Shown piece after piece: positions 35,441 through 43,777 of a stretch of 45,712 bases of DNA. The DNA is from Streptomyces sp. PTY087I2 (GTDB lineage Bacteria; Actinomycetota; Actinomycetes; Streptomycetales; Streptomycetaceae): NCBI RefSeq assembly GCF_001687325.1, contig NZ_LZRD01000040.1, positions 1 to 45,712 on the forward strand. Reading direction: 5' to 3'. The position numbers and the translations under genes were made by a program. The notes below the pieces were generated by a model. The model was not told the DNA's origin, did not search any database, and was given only the letters and a program-made list of their open reading frames with translations. How positions within the stretch are numbered: the first letter of the stretch is position 1; each line of letters opens with the position of its first letter.

Positions 35441-35916
35441 GTGAGCAGGAACCGCAGGAGCTGCCGGAGCCCGGCCCGCCGGCCGCGCCGCAGGGCCGGG
35501 TACTGGCGGCGGTCGCGGTCGGCGGCTCGCTCGGAGCCCTCGCCCGGTACGGGGCGCTGGTGGCGTGGCCGACGCCCGGTCACGGCTTCCCGTGGACGGT
35601 GTTCGTCGTCAACGTGACCGGCTGCGCCCTCATCGGCGTCCTGATGGTGCTGACCGTCGAGCGGGGCCGGGTGACCCATTCGCTGGTGCGGCCCTTCCTC
35701 GGCGTCGGGGTGCTCGGCGGCTACACGACCTTCTCGACGTACGCGGCGGACGTCTCGGGCCTGCTGGTCCGTCAGGAGATCGCGGTGGCGATGGCGTACA
35801 CGGTGGCGACGGCGGTGGCGGCGCTCGGATCGGTGTGGGCGGCGGCCGTGGCCACGCGGACCTGGCTGGACCGGGGCGCGCGACCGGCGGAACGGGACAA
35901 GGAGCGGACGGCGTGA
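35437..35916 (+). CDS. crcB: CrcB/Fluc fluoride channel subunit 1
   Basis: A 159-aa four-helix protein of the fluoride exporter family. After a Pro/Glu head (1-20) come GGSLGALARYG, the pore asparagine in FVVNVTGCALIGVL, and GGYTTFSTYAADV, which carries the TTFST motif lining the fluoride path. Actinobacteria often make Fluc channels from two different subunits; the next gene overlaps by 4 nt and is surely the partner. No fluoride riboswitch is visible upstream. Confidence 0.92.
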   Translation: MSEQEPQELPEPGPPAAPQGRVLAAVAVGGSLGALARYGALVAWPTPGHGFPWTVFVVNVTGCALIGVLMVLTVERGRVTHSLVRPFLGVGVLGGYTTFSTYAADVSGLLVRQEIAVAMAYTVATAVAALGSVWAAAVATRTWLDRGARPAERDKERTA

Positions 35917-36287
35917 CCTGGTTGCTGGTGGCGATCGGCGGCGCGGTGGGCGCGCCGCTGCGCTATCTGACGGACCGTGCGGTGCAGGCGTCCCAGGGCC
36001 CGGGCATCCCGTACGTCTTCCCGTGGGGCACCTTCACGGCGAACATCGCGGGCAGCCTGCTGCTCGGCGTGCTGACGGGCGCCGCGGTCTCCTCCCCGGT
36101 GCACGGGCTGCTGGCGACGGGCCTGTGCGGGGCGCTGACGACGTACTCGACGTTCTCGTACGAGACGCTCCGCCTGGCCGAAACGGGCCGCGTGTTCCTG
36201 GCCGCGGCGAATGTGCTGGCGTCGCTGCTGGCGGGTCTGGGGGCGGTGTTCCTGGGGGCGGAACTGGCGGGTGGGTTCGGGGGGTAG
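35913..36287 (+). CDS. crcB: CrcB/Fluc fluoride channel subunit 2
   Basis: A 124-aa four-helix protein. Motifs: GGAVGAPLRYLTDRAV, FTANIAGSLLLGVL and GALTTYSTFSYET. Compared with subunit 1, Thr-Thr-Phe-Ser is Thr-Thr-Tyr-Ser. The GTG overlaps subunit 1's stop. Its stop codon lies inside a run of G-tracts. Confidence 0.92.
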   Translation: MTWLLVAIGGAVGAPLRYLTDRAVQASQGPGIPYVFPWGTFTANIAGSLLLGVLTGAAVSSPVHGLLATGLCGALTTYSTFSYETLRLAETGRVFLAAANVLASLLAGLGAVFLGAELAGGFGG

Positions 36288-36305
36288 GGGGGGGGGGGTA
36301 GGGGG
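36273..36305 (+). repeat. Long G-tract, possible G-quadruplex
   Basis: Runs of 3, 6, 12 and 5 G are separated only by TTC, TA and TA. The crcB stop TAG lies inside. The four runs fit a quadruplex pattern on the coding strand and in the mRNA. Confidence 0.6.
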
Positions 36306-36772
36306 CGTCGTGCGGTGAGGACCGGGCGGCCCGGGCGGTGAGGACCGGGCGGCCCGGGCGGCCTGGGCGGCCCGGGCGGCCCGGGACGGTCTGCTGCTGG
36401 CTGTGAGCTCGTTGGCGTGCGGTCCGGGCGGTCCGGGGTGGCCGCCTGGGTGGCCGGCGCGGGGACGCGGGCTCCGGGCCGTGCCGGGCCGTGCCGGGCC
36501 GGGGGCGTGGCTCGGCCGGCCTCGGCAGCCGGCTCCGGCGGGTGGCGCGTGGGGAGGTCCGGGCAGGGCGCACGCGGTTCGGGCGGCGCGCGGCGGGGCG
36601 CGCCGGGCGGGGGCGCAAGCCGGACGGGCGGGCGGTCCGTGCCGGGCCCGTGGGGGTCCGGGCGTGTCTCCGGCGGGGTCGGGGGAGTTGGGCACGGTGC
36701 GAAGCCTCGCTCCGGCGTCGCGGGCTCCGCCCCTCGCCCCGCTCCCGCTCCCTCGCCCCGGAGGTGCCACCC
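36288..36772. other. Repeat-rich intergenic region
   Basis: Two exact copies of a 23-nt unit starting GCGGTGAGGACC (36312-36334 and 36335-36357) are followed by several 9-nt GCGGCCCGG-type units to ~36390. Up to 36758 the sequence remains extremely GC-rich and low in complexity. Long open frames here are composition artefacts; I see no supportable gene. Confidence 0.55.
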
Positions 36773-37354
36773 GTGCGCCAGTTCCCCGCCCCTGTCCGCT
36801 GGGCAGCCGTCACCGCGCTGACGATCGCCGCGTCCACCGGCTGCATGAGCGTCGGCGAGGACGGCGCCGGAGGCCCGGGGCCCTCGCGGTCAGCCGGCTC
36901 GAAGGGCTCCGAGGCCGATCCGGCCGGGGACACGGTTCCCGGCTCGGGGCAGCCCGGCGGGCGCGGCGGGGGCGCCCACCCCCACTCGGACCGGGGCATT
37001 CCGGGGAGCACCCCGAGCCCGGGCGCTTCCGGTGCCGCGCCGTCGGCCACCGCCGAGGACGCGCGCCCCGAACCGGCCACCTCCGGGCAGCCCACCCGGG
37101 GCGGCGGCGGGGCGCGGCCCACACCGACGCCCTCGACGCCGGGGCCGGGGGAGCCGCCGCCGGTCACCCCGGAGCCGCCGGCTCCGCCGACGTCCGCCCC
37201 GGACCCGGACCCCGAGCCGGAGCCCACCGATCCGCCGGAGCCGCCCCCGTCGGCCTCGCCCGCCGCGCAGTACCGGGCCCAGGGGATGGGCGGACCGGAG
37301 AAGGCCGGGCCGCTGCGGACGCCGGAGGCATCACCGCAGGTGGGGCCGGTGTAG
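36773..37354 (+). CDS. Proline-rich lipoprotein
   Basis: A 193-aa protein with a signal peptide and lipobox-like AASTGC (C24). The rest is disordered and rich in Pro, Gly, Ser and Thr, with PDPDPEPEPTDPPEPPPS late on. It has no fold I recognise, and its composition suggests a wall-spanning stalk. GTG follows GGAGG. Function unknown. Confidence 0.65.
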   Translation: MRQFPAPVRWAAVTALTIAASTGCMSVGEDGAGGPGPSRSAGSKGSEADPAGDTVPGSGQPGGRGGGAHPHSDRGIPGSTPSPGASGAAPSATAEDARPEPATSGQPTRGGGGARPTPTPSTPGPGEPPPVTPEPPAPPTSAPDPDPEPEPTDPPEPPPSASPAAQYRAQGMGGPEKAGPLRTPEASPQVGPV

Positions 37355-37376
37355 CCGGGGTCACAGCGAGGGTGGT

Positions 37377-37406
37377 TTGCGCAAGGTGGGGGAGAGTGCG
37401 TATGGT
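37377..37406 (+). promoter_or_regulatory. Promoter of the DEAD-box helicase gene
   Basis: TTGCGC (37377-37382), 18-nt spacer, TATGGT (37401-37406). The predicted 5' UTR is about 150 nt and includes GCGCC/GGCGC stem (~37449-37462), longer than usual and suited to post-transcriptional control. Confidence 0.55.
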
Positions 37407-37563
37407 GGTAGATCGTTTGATCCCATTGCCCGGCGCCGACACAGAAGAGCGCCGTGTGGCGCGTACTCTCCCTTGCCGTGGCTGGACCGCATTGAGGCGG
37501 TCGAAATTGCGAATCACGGAGTTATGGGCGCGTGCCGAGACTCCGGAAGGTTTCGCATTTCGC

Positions 37564-39813
37564 ATGTCAATTTCCAGTTCTGACCGCACCGTCATGCCCG
37601 AGAACGTCGACAACGCCGAGCTCGCCGAGCTGGTCGAGTCCGCTGTGACCGAGGCCCCCGCCGGTGCGATCGCCCCGGCCGCCGAGAAGACCGAAGAGAC
37701 CGCCGAGGCCCCCGTGGCCGCTGAGGCCCCCGAGGCCGAGGTGTCCGAGGCCTCCGCCGAGCCGACCGTCACCTTCGGCGACCTGGGCCTGCCCGAAGGC
37801 ATCGTCCGCAAGCTCGCGCAGAACGGTGTCACCACCCCCTTCCCGATCCAGGCGGCGACCATCCCGGACGCCCTGGCCGGCAAGGACATCCTGGGCCGTG
37901 GCCGTACGGGCTCCGGCAAGACGCTCTCCTTCGGTCTGCCGACCCTGGCCGCCCTGGCCGGTGGCCGCACCGAGAAGAAGAAGCCGCGCGCCGTCATCCT
38001 CACCCCGACCCGTGAGCTCGCGATGCAGGTCGCGGACGCGCTCCAGCCGTACGGCGATGTGCTCGGCCTGAAGATGAAGGTCGTCTGCGGCGGTACGTCG
38101 ATGGGCAACCAGATCTACGCCCTGGAGCGCGGCGTCGACGTCCTCGTCGCCACCCCGGGCCGGCTGCGCGACATCATCAACCGCGGCGCCTGCTCCCTGG
38201 AGGACGTCCAGGTCGCCGTCCTCGACGAGGCCGACCAGATGTCGGACCTGGGCTTCCTGCCCGAGGTCACCGAGCTGCTCGACCAGGTCCCGGCCGGCGG
38301 TCAGCGGATGCTCTTCTCCGCCACGATGGAGAACGAGATCGGCACGCTGGTCAAGCGTTACCTCTCCAACCCGGTGACGCACGAGGTCGACAGCGCCCAG
38401 GGCAACGTCACGACCATGTCGCACCACGTCCTCGTCGTGAAGCCGAAGGACAAGGCGCCGGTCACGGCCGCCATCGCCGCCCGCAAGGGCCGCACCATCA
38501 TCTTCGTCCGCACCCAGCTGGGCGCCGACCGCATCGCCGAGCAGCTCATCGAGTCGGGCGTGAAGGCCGACGCGCTGCACGGCGGCATGACGCAGGGCGC
38601 CCGTACGCGGGTCCTGGAGGACTTCAAGAAGGGCTACGTCAACGCCCTGGTCGCCACCGACGTCGCCGCCCGCGGCATCCACGTCGACGGCATCGACCTG
38701 GTCCTGAACGTGGACCCGGCCGGCGACCACAAGGACTACCTGCACCGCTCGGGCCGCACCGCCCGCGCCGGCAAGTCCGGTGTCGTCGTCTCGCTGGCGC
38801 TCCCGCACCAGCGCCGCCAGATCTTCCGCCTGATGGAGGACGCGGGCGTCGACGCCTCGCGCCACATCGTCCAGGGCGCGGGCGTCTTCGAGCCGGAGGT
38901 CGCCGAGATCACCGGCGCCCGCTCGCTCACCGAGGTCCAGGCCGACTCCGCGAACAACGCCGCCAAGCAGGCCGAGCGCGAGGCCGCCGACCTGACGAAG
39001 CAGCTGGAGCGCGTCCAGCGCCGCGCCGTCGAACTCCGCGAGGAGGCCGACCGCCTGGTCGCCCGTGCCGCCCGCGAGCGGGGCGACGACCCCGAGGCGG
39101 CGGTGGCCGAGGTCACCGCCGAGGCGGAGGCCGCCCTCGTGGCCGCCGTCTCCGTCCCCGAGCAGCCGGCTGCCCGCGACGAGCAGCGCCGCGACGAGCG
39201 GGGCAACTACGAGCGCCGCGACAACCGCGGTGGCGACCGTGGCGGCTACCGAGGCAACGACCGCCGTGACGACCGCTCCTCGGGTGGCTTCCGCTCCGGC
39301 GGCGGCGACCGCCGGGACGACCGTGGTGGCCGTTCCTTCGAGCGTCGCGACAACGACCGCCCGTCGTTCCGCGACCGCCGTGACGACCGCCCGTCGGGTG
39401 GCTTCCGCTCCGGCGGCGACCGCCGCGATGACCGTGGCGGCCGCTCCTTCGACCGCCGTGACGACCGCCCGTCGTTCCGCGACCGTCGCGATGACCGCCC
39501 GTCGGGTGGCTTCCGCTCCGGCGGCGACCGCCGTGACGACCGTGGTGGCCGTTCCTTCGAGCGTCGCGACGACCGTCCGTCGTTCAACCGCGACCGCCGT
39601 GACGACCGCCCCTCCGGCGGTTACCGTTCCGGCGGCAGCGACCGCCCGTTCAACCGCGACCGTCGTGACGACCGCCCGTCGGGCGGCTTCCGCTCCGGCG
39701 GCAGCGACCGCCCGACCGGCCGCCGTGACGACCACCGTGGCGCCAACACCGGCACCAACACCGGCTCGTTCGGCCGCCGCGACGACAAGCCGCGCTGGAA
39801 GCGCAACGGCTGA
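37564..39813 (+). CDS. DEAD-box RNA helicase with RGG-like repeat tail
   Basis: A 749-aa protein. An acidic Glu/Ala head (1-68) precedes the helicase core: Q motif PFPIQAATIPDAL, Walker A GRTGSGKT (~113-120), PTRELA, DEAD in VLDEADQM (~219-224), SAT, and HRSGRTARAG. A Lys/Glu-rich coiled stretch leads to a ~215-aa tail of repeated RRDDRPSGGFRSGGDRR-type units. Such tails bind RNA without sequence preference. Its role is probably RNA unwinding in cold or ribosome assembly. The ATG at 37564 has GGAAGG upstream; an ATG at 37594 is the alternative. Confidence 0.93.
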   Translation: MSISSSDRTVMPENVDNAELAELVESAVTEAPAGAIAPAAEKTEETAEAPVAAEAPEAEVSEASAEPTVTFGDLGLPEGIVRKLAQNGVTTPFPIQAATIPDALAGKDILGRGRTGSGKTLSFGLPTLAALAGGRTEKKKPRAVILTPTRELAMQVADALQPYGDVLGLKMKVVCGGTSMGNQIYALERGVDVLVATPGRLRDIINRGACSLEDVQVAVLDEADQMSDLGFLPEVTELLDQVPAGGQRMLFSATMENEIGTLVKRYLSNPVTHEVDSAQGNVTTMSHHVLVVKPKDKAPVTAAIAARKGRTIIFVRTQLGADRIAEQLIESGVKADALHGGMTQGARTRVLEDFKKGYVNALVATDVAARGIHVDGIDLVLNVDPAGDHKDYLHRSGRTARAGKSGVVVSLALPHQRRQIFRLMEDAGVDASRHIVQGAGVFEPEVAEITGARSLTEVQADSANNAAKQAEREAADLTKQLERVQRRAVELREEADRLVARAARERGDDPEAAVAEVTAEAEAALVAAVSVPEQPAARDEQRRDERGNYERRDNRGGDRGGYRGNDRRDDRSSGGFRSGGGDRRDDRGGRSFERRDNDRPSFRDRRDDRPSGGFRSGGDRRDDRGGRSFDRRDDRPSFRDRRDDRPSGGFRSGGDRRDDRGGRSFERRDDRPSFNRDRRDDRPSGGYRSGGSDRPFNRDRRDDRPSGGFRSGGSDRPTGRRDDHRGANTGTNTGSFGRRDDKPRWKRNG
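39283..39720 (+). repeat. 108-nt tandem repeats in the helicase tail
   Basis: CCGTCGGGTGGCTTCCGCTC recurs at 39391 and 39499, a 108-nt (36-codon) period, with degenerate copies before and after. All copies stay in frame, so array length can change without loss of the protein. Confidence 0.75.
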
Positions 39814-39861
39814 CCCCGCCCCGGCCGATCCCCGGCCGGGCAGGTCCGCCTGACAGACCGG

Positions 39862-39907
39862 CAGGGCCCGTACGCCACCGAACCGACTCGGTGACGTACG
39901 GGCCCTG
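39862..39907 (+). terminator. Terminator of the DEAD-box helicase gene
   Basis: A long imperfect stem: 13 bp (39862-39874 with 39895-39907), one mismatch, then 6 bp, closed by a 6-nt loop, followed by TTG. It lies 48 nt after the stop codon. Confidence 0.75.
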
Positions 39908-40043
39908 TTGCCGTTCCCGCCCCCACCGGAACCCGCCTCTCGGCACCCGCGCCGGACTCCCGGAACGCGCGCGACGGGCCCAAGACCGATACCGGATCGG
40001 CTGCCGGGACCGGGCGGGCTATGCTCGGGGGGTGATGTCGCAG

Positions 40044-40117
40044 GGGCCGTTAGCTCAATTGGTCAGAGCAGCGGACTTTTAATCCGTTGGTTGTGGGTTC
40101 GAGTCCCACACGGCCTA
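40044..40117 (+). tRNA. tRNA-Lys(TTT)
   Basis: A 74-nt cloverleaf: acceptor GGGCCGT/ACGGCCT (G1-U72), anticodon loop CTTTTAA, T-loop TTCGAGT, discriminator A. The only plus-strand tRNA here. Confidence 0.96.
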
Positions 40118-40157
40118 CCGACAGCAGGGCAGGGGAACCCCCTCTGACCTGCTATTC

Positions 40158-40191
40158 AGTGCCTCGACAGGTTTCGGCCGGTCGAGGCACT
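40158..40191 (+). terminator. tRNA-Lys terminator
   Basis: Perfect 11-bp stem (40158-40168 with 40181-40191), 12-nt loop, followed by TT. Confidence 0.75.
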
Positions 40192-40278
40192 TCGTCGTAC
40201 CCGGGCACGTGCGCGCCCGGCCCCTCCCGTTCGGTCGATCACCGCGTGACTCGCGTGGGCGGGACGCGTTCATGAAGC

Positions 40279-40536
40279 ATGCGAAAGATCATCACCTGCG
40301 GCCTGCTGGCCGCCGCGACTCTCTCCGCTTCCACGCCCGCCTTCGCCGACAACGACAGCAACTTCGGCAGCGGGGTCGACGCTGCGAACAACTGGAACTT
40401 CACCGCCGCCGACGTGTGCATCCAGGAACTCGCTGTGGTCCCCGCCCTCAGTGACTGGACCGGCGACCACAAGAACAACTGCTCCAACGGCAATGTCGTC
40501 GACCACTCCGGCGCCGCCCTGCCGCCCGGCGACTGA
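40279..40536 (+). CDS. Small secreted two-cysteine protein
   Basis: An 85-aa protein with signal peptide MRKIITCGLLAAATLSASTP, cleaved after AFA. The mature ~62 residues are Asn/Asp-rich (DNDSNFGSG, NNWNF, HKNNCSNGN) with two cysteines (DVCIQEL and NNCSNGN) that could form one disulphide. The composition recalls small streptomycete surface proteins such as chaplins, but no chaplin repeat is seen. No clear ribosome site precedes the ATG. It stands alone between tRNA-Lys and the convergent PEP mutase-family gene. Confidence 0.7.
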   Translation: MRKIITCGLLAAATLSASTPAFADNDSNFGSGVDAANNWNFTAADVCIQELAVVPALSDWTGDHKNNCSNGNVVDHSGAALPPGD

Positions 40537-40567
40537 CCTGCGGGGCCGGGCGCGGTTTTCTCCCGCC

Positions 40568-41422
40568 TCAGGACCCGATCGCCAGGTACTCCGCCGTGCG
40601 CACGATGCGCTCGCGTTCGGTGAAGGTGGCCAGGTCCTCGCGTACGGCGCCGCTGTCGCCGTCGCGGTTGATGGCCTCCAGGGTGCGCCGGACCGCGGTG
40701 ATCGCGGCGCGCTGGAGGTCCGAGGGGACGATGATCAGGCGGTAGCCGAGTTCGCGGAGGCGGGCCCTGGGGACGAGCGGGGTCTTGCCGCCGTGGAACA
40801 TGTTGATCAGCTTCGGCTGCGGGACGCGGGCGGCGATCTCCTCGATCTGCTCGACGGTCTCCGGCGCCTCCACGAAGATCACGTCCGCGCCGGCCTCGGC
40901 GTAGGCGTGGGCGCGTTCGATCGCCGCGTCCAGGCCCTCGGTCGCGATGGCGTCCGTACGGGCGATCAGGACGAAGTCCGGGTCGGTGCGGGCCTCGGCG
41001 AGGGCCCGGACCTTCTGGGCCATCTCGTCGGTGGGCACCAGGGACTTGTCGTCCAGGTGGCCGCAGCGCTTGGGGAAGGTCTGGTCCTCGATGTGCAGGC
41101 CGGCCACGCCGATGCGCTCGTACAGGGCGAGGGTGCGGACGGCGTTCGCCGCGTTGCCGAAGCCGGTGTCGGCGTCCGCGATGACCGGGAGGCTCGTCAC
41201 GTCGGCCATCTGCTCGATCCGGGCCGCGACCTCGGTGAGGCTCAGCAGGCCGATGTCGGGGATTCCGCAGCTGCGGGCGATGGCGCCCCCACTGGCGTAC
41301 AGCAGTTCGCTGCCGCTCTCCTCCACGAGGCGCGCGCTCAGTCCGTCGTACGCGCCGGGGGCGACGTGGATGCCGTCGCCCTCGATCAGGCGGCGGAGGC
41401 GGGTGGTCGGTCGCTGCGGCAT
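40568..41422 (-). CDS. Isocitrate lyase/PEP mutase-family enzyme
   Basis: A 284-aa TIM-barrel enzyme. DADTGFGN (~83-90) holds the Mg-binding Asp, and EDQTFPKRCGH (112-122) the catalytic loop with C120, as in lyases such as methylisocitrate lyase or oxaloacetate hydrolase. VEAPET is also typical. Lyase activity is likely because KRCGH is present; the exact substrate is not deducible. The ribosome site GAGGAG precedes the ATG. It is divergent from the gntR gene and shares its operator region. Confidence 0.88.
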   Translation of the reverse strand: MPQRPTTRLRRLIEGDGIHVAPGAYDGLSARLVEESGSELLYASGGAIARSCGIPDIGLLSLTEVAARIEQMADVTSLPVIADADTGFGNAANAVRTLALYERIGVAGLHIEDQTFPKRCGHLDDKSLVPTDEMAQKVRALAEARTDPDFVLIARTDAIATEGLDAAIERAHAYAEAGADVIFVEAPETVEQIEEIAARVPQPKLINMFHGGKTPLVPRARLRELGYRLIIVPSDLQRAAITAVRRTLEAINRDGDSGAVREDLATFTERERIVRTAEYLAIGS

Positions 41423-41501
41423 GGATGACTCCTCGGGCGGGGGGCTGCCGGGTGCGTGGGCCCCTGGGGCGCTCGTCACGGGTTCCGCGACGACATCGAG
41501 T

Positions 41502-41524
41502 CCTGTATACAGAGTGTATGCAGG
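41502..41524. promoter_or_regulatory. GntR operator between gntR and the PEP mutase-family gene
   Basis: A 23-nt dyad: arms CCTG-T-ATACA (41502-41511) and TGTAT-G-CAGG (41515-41524) around GAG, with only one mismatched arm pair. The ATACA-N3-TGTAT core has the spacing typical of FadR/FCD-type GntR sites. It lies 42 nt upstream of the gntR start and 79 nt upstream of the divergent enzyme start. Confidence 0.65.
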
Positions 41525-41566
41525 AACGGTCCAGGTGGACCGGCCACGGGTTTTCGGGAGGGACGT

Positions 41567-42241
41567 GTGGGTGCCACGGCGAGGACAGGCACGGGGGCGG
41601 TGAACCAGACCACGCGCGCCTACGACCGGTTGAGGGCGGAGATCATCGCCGGGGAGCTGCCGCCGACGACCCACCTCAACGAGGTCCGGATCGCGGAGCG
41701 GCTCGGCGTCTCCCGTACGCCCCTGCGGGGAGCTCTCCAGCGTCTGGACCGGGAGGGCCTGGTGAAGACGGTCCCGGGGCGTGGGGCTTTCGTGAGCGAG
41801 TTGTCGCTGTCCGACGTCCGGCACCTCTTCCAGCTGCGGGAGGCCCTGGAGACGCACGCCGCACGGCTGTGCGCCAGGTCCACGCGGCGCGCCGAATTCA
41901 GCGAGCTGGAGCGGGAGTTCACCGACCAGCACGCGGTACTGGCCCGTGGTGCGGGGGACTCCCGGCTGGACGACTACTACGCGCTGGCCGAGGAGCTGGA
42001 CCGTACGGTCGACGAGGTGGTCGCCAACCCGTACCTGACCGGGGCGATGGCACCCATCCGCGACCAGCTCCGCAGGCTGCGCCGGATCGCACGCCGGAGC
42101 CCGGAACGGGTCCTGCTGTCCGCCACGGAGCATGCGGCGGTGTGCCGGGCCATCGCGGGCGGCGAGGAGGACGCGGCCGCCGCCGCGTCGGCCCTGCACA
42201 TCAACAACAGCCTGCGGCACATCCTCGACACGGCGGCGTAG
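41567..42241 (+). CDS. GntR-family regulator, FCD type
   Basis: A 224-aa regulator. A winged helix (~14-85: AYDRLRAEIIAGELPPTTHL, RIAERLGVSRTPLRGALQRL, VKTVPGRGAFV) is followed by an all-helical FCD ligand domain (~90-224) with DVRHLFQLREALE and TEHAAVCRAIAGG. FCD members sense small acids. It most likely controls the divergent PEP mutase-family gene and itself through the dyad between them. I prefer the GTG at 41567 (GGGAGGG just upstream); GTG at 41600 is possible. Confidence 0.88.
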   Translation: MGATARTGTGAVNQTTRAYDRLRAEIIAGELPPTTHLNEVRIAERLGVSRTPLRGALQRLDREGLVKTVPGRGAFVSELSLSDVRHLFQLREALETHAARLCARSTRRAEFSELEREFTDQHAVLARGAGDSRLDDYYALAEELDRTVDEVVANPYLTGAMAPIRDQLRRLRRIARRSPERVLLSATEHAAVCRAIAGGEEDAAAAASALHINNSLRHILDTAA

Positions 42242-42267
42242 GAGCGACAGGAGCGAGCCGGGCGCCC

Positions 42268-43182
42268 TCAGCGCGACTGGAGGCCGAGATTCCGGTAGAT
42301 CTCCGTGGTGACCTGGGAGAAGTTCATGGTCATGAAGTGGAGGCCGGGCGCTTCCTCGTCTATCAGGCGGCGGCACATCCCGGTGGCGTGCTCGATCCCG
42401 AGCGCCCGGACCGCCTTCGGGTCGTCCTCGGCGGCGAACATCCGCTCCGCGAGCCGCTGCGGGAACGCGGCGGTGCTCAGGCTCGGGATGCGCCGCAGTG
42501 AGCGGACCGTGGTGACCGGCATGATCTCCGGGATGACCGGCGTCGTGCATCCCGCGCTCGCGAGGCGGTCGCGGAAGCGCAGGTAGGTCTCGACGTCGAA
42601 GAACATCTGGGTGATCGCGTAGTCCGCGCCGGCCCGGCACTTGTCCACGAAGTGCCGGATCTCGCTGTCCCAGTCGGACGAACGCGGGTGCATTTCGGGG
42701 AAGGCCGCCACGCCCACGCAGAACTCGCCGGACTCCTTGATCAGCCGGACCAGGTCGGCCGCGTAGGCGACGCCCTCGGGGTGCCGCCTCCAGGGGCCCA
42801 GCGGGTCGCCCGGCGGGTCGCCGCGCAGGGCCAGGATGTTCCGTACCCCCTGGTCGGCGTAGTGGCCGAGGATGTTGCGCAGTTCGGCGACGCTGTGGTC
42901 GACGGCGGTGAGGTGGGCCGCCGGGGTGAGGGTGGTCTCCTGCGCGATGCGGCCGGTGACGTTCACGGTCCGCCCGCGGGTCGAGCCTCCGGCTCCGTAC
43001 GTCACCGAGACGAAGGTCGGCGACAGGGCCTCCAGCTTCCGGATCGCCCGCCACAGCCCGGCCTCGGCCTCGGCGGTGCGCGGGGGCATGAACTCGAAGG
43101 AGTAGGAACGGCGTCCTGAGTCGAGGAGATCGCGGATCGTCGCCGCGCGGTCCGGTCGGGTGCTGGGAATTCCGAGGGCCAT
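42268..43182 (-). CDS. metF: Methylenetetrahydrofolate reductase
   Basis: MetF (304 aa) reduces methylene-THF to methyl-THF, the methyl donor for methionine synthase, with FAD. Characteristic parts are SFEFMPPRT (N-terminal strand with the catalytic Glu), FVSVTYGAGGSTRG, ILALRGDPPGD, ADYAITQMFFD and GLHFMTMNFSQ. It is divergent from metE, which uses its product, with 595 nt between the two starts. Confidence 0.96.
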   Translation of the reverse strand: MALGIPSTRPDRAATIRDLLDSGRRSYSFEFMPPRTAEAEAGLWRAIRKLEALSPTFVSVTYGAGGSTRGRTVNVTGRIAQETTLTPAAHLTAVDHSVAELRNILGHYADQGVRNILALRGDPPGDPLGPWRRHPEGVAYAADLVRLIKESGEFCVGVAAFPEMHPRSSDWDSEIRHFVDKCRAGADYAITQMFFDVETYLRFRDRLASAGCTTPVIPEIMPVTTVRSLRRIPSLSTAAFPQRLAERMFAAEDDPKAVRALGIEHATGMCRRLIDEEAPGLHFMTMNFSQVTTEIYRNLGLQSR

Positions 43183-43408
43183 GGCCGGAGGCTAACGTCC
43201 GGTCGCCGGGCGCAGAGCGCGCCGTCCACCTGCTGATACGCCGGGCAGGCGACCCGGCCGACCGCTCGCCCGCGTCGTCGGCCCGCCGCGCCGCGGCAGG
43301 CGCGGGACGACCGGACGGACCGCCGCCGCGAGTGACGGGGGTCACCTCCCAAGGGCTGGACGCGCCCTCCCTCGTCCGTACGTGAACCCGTAGGCTGCCC
43401 CCAGCAGC

Positions 43409-43597
43409 TGGTTCGCCCTGTCCGCCAGGCAGGGTGTCGTAAGAGGGAACCCGGTGGGAATCCGGGACTGCCCCGCAGCGGTGAGCGGGAACGACCGCCG
43501 TCACATGCACTGGGTCCACGCAGGGTCTGGGAAGCGACGGCCAGTAGGTGTCCTGACGTCGTCAGGATGTGCCCGCGAGTCCGAAGACCTGCCAACT
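43409..43597 (+). ncRNA. Cobalamin (B12) riboswitch
   Basis: A class-typical adenosylcobalamin/cobalamin aptamer. GGTGGGAATCCGGGACTGCC, then CCGCAGCGGTGA, the GCCAGTAGGTG segment and the B12 box GAGTCCGAAGACCTGCC (43577-43593) are all present. It lies ~180 nt upstream of metE; high B12 should switch metE off so that the B12-dependent MetH takes over. I see no terminator hairpin after the aptamer, so control may be at translation or by an element I could not resolve. Confidence 0.95.
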
Positions 43598-43777
43598 GCC
43601 CGCGTACGGACGATTTCGTGCGCGGACAATTCCGGTGACCTCGAGGGCGGGTCGGCGTTCACACCAGACGGACGGCCGTGCCTTTGCCGCGCGGGGTCGT
43701 TTCCGTCCGGTTTCGCCATCCCTTCGCACCCTCGTCCGTCTCCGGGCCAAGGATTCATCTCGCGAAGGAGAAGTTCC

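Noticed and set aside
36403..37563. N-terminal extension of the DEAD-box helicase frame
   Set aside because: Reads through repeat-rich intergenic DNA, an overlapping lipoprotein gene and the promoter; only the part from 37564 matches the family.
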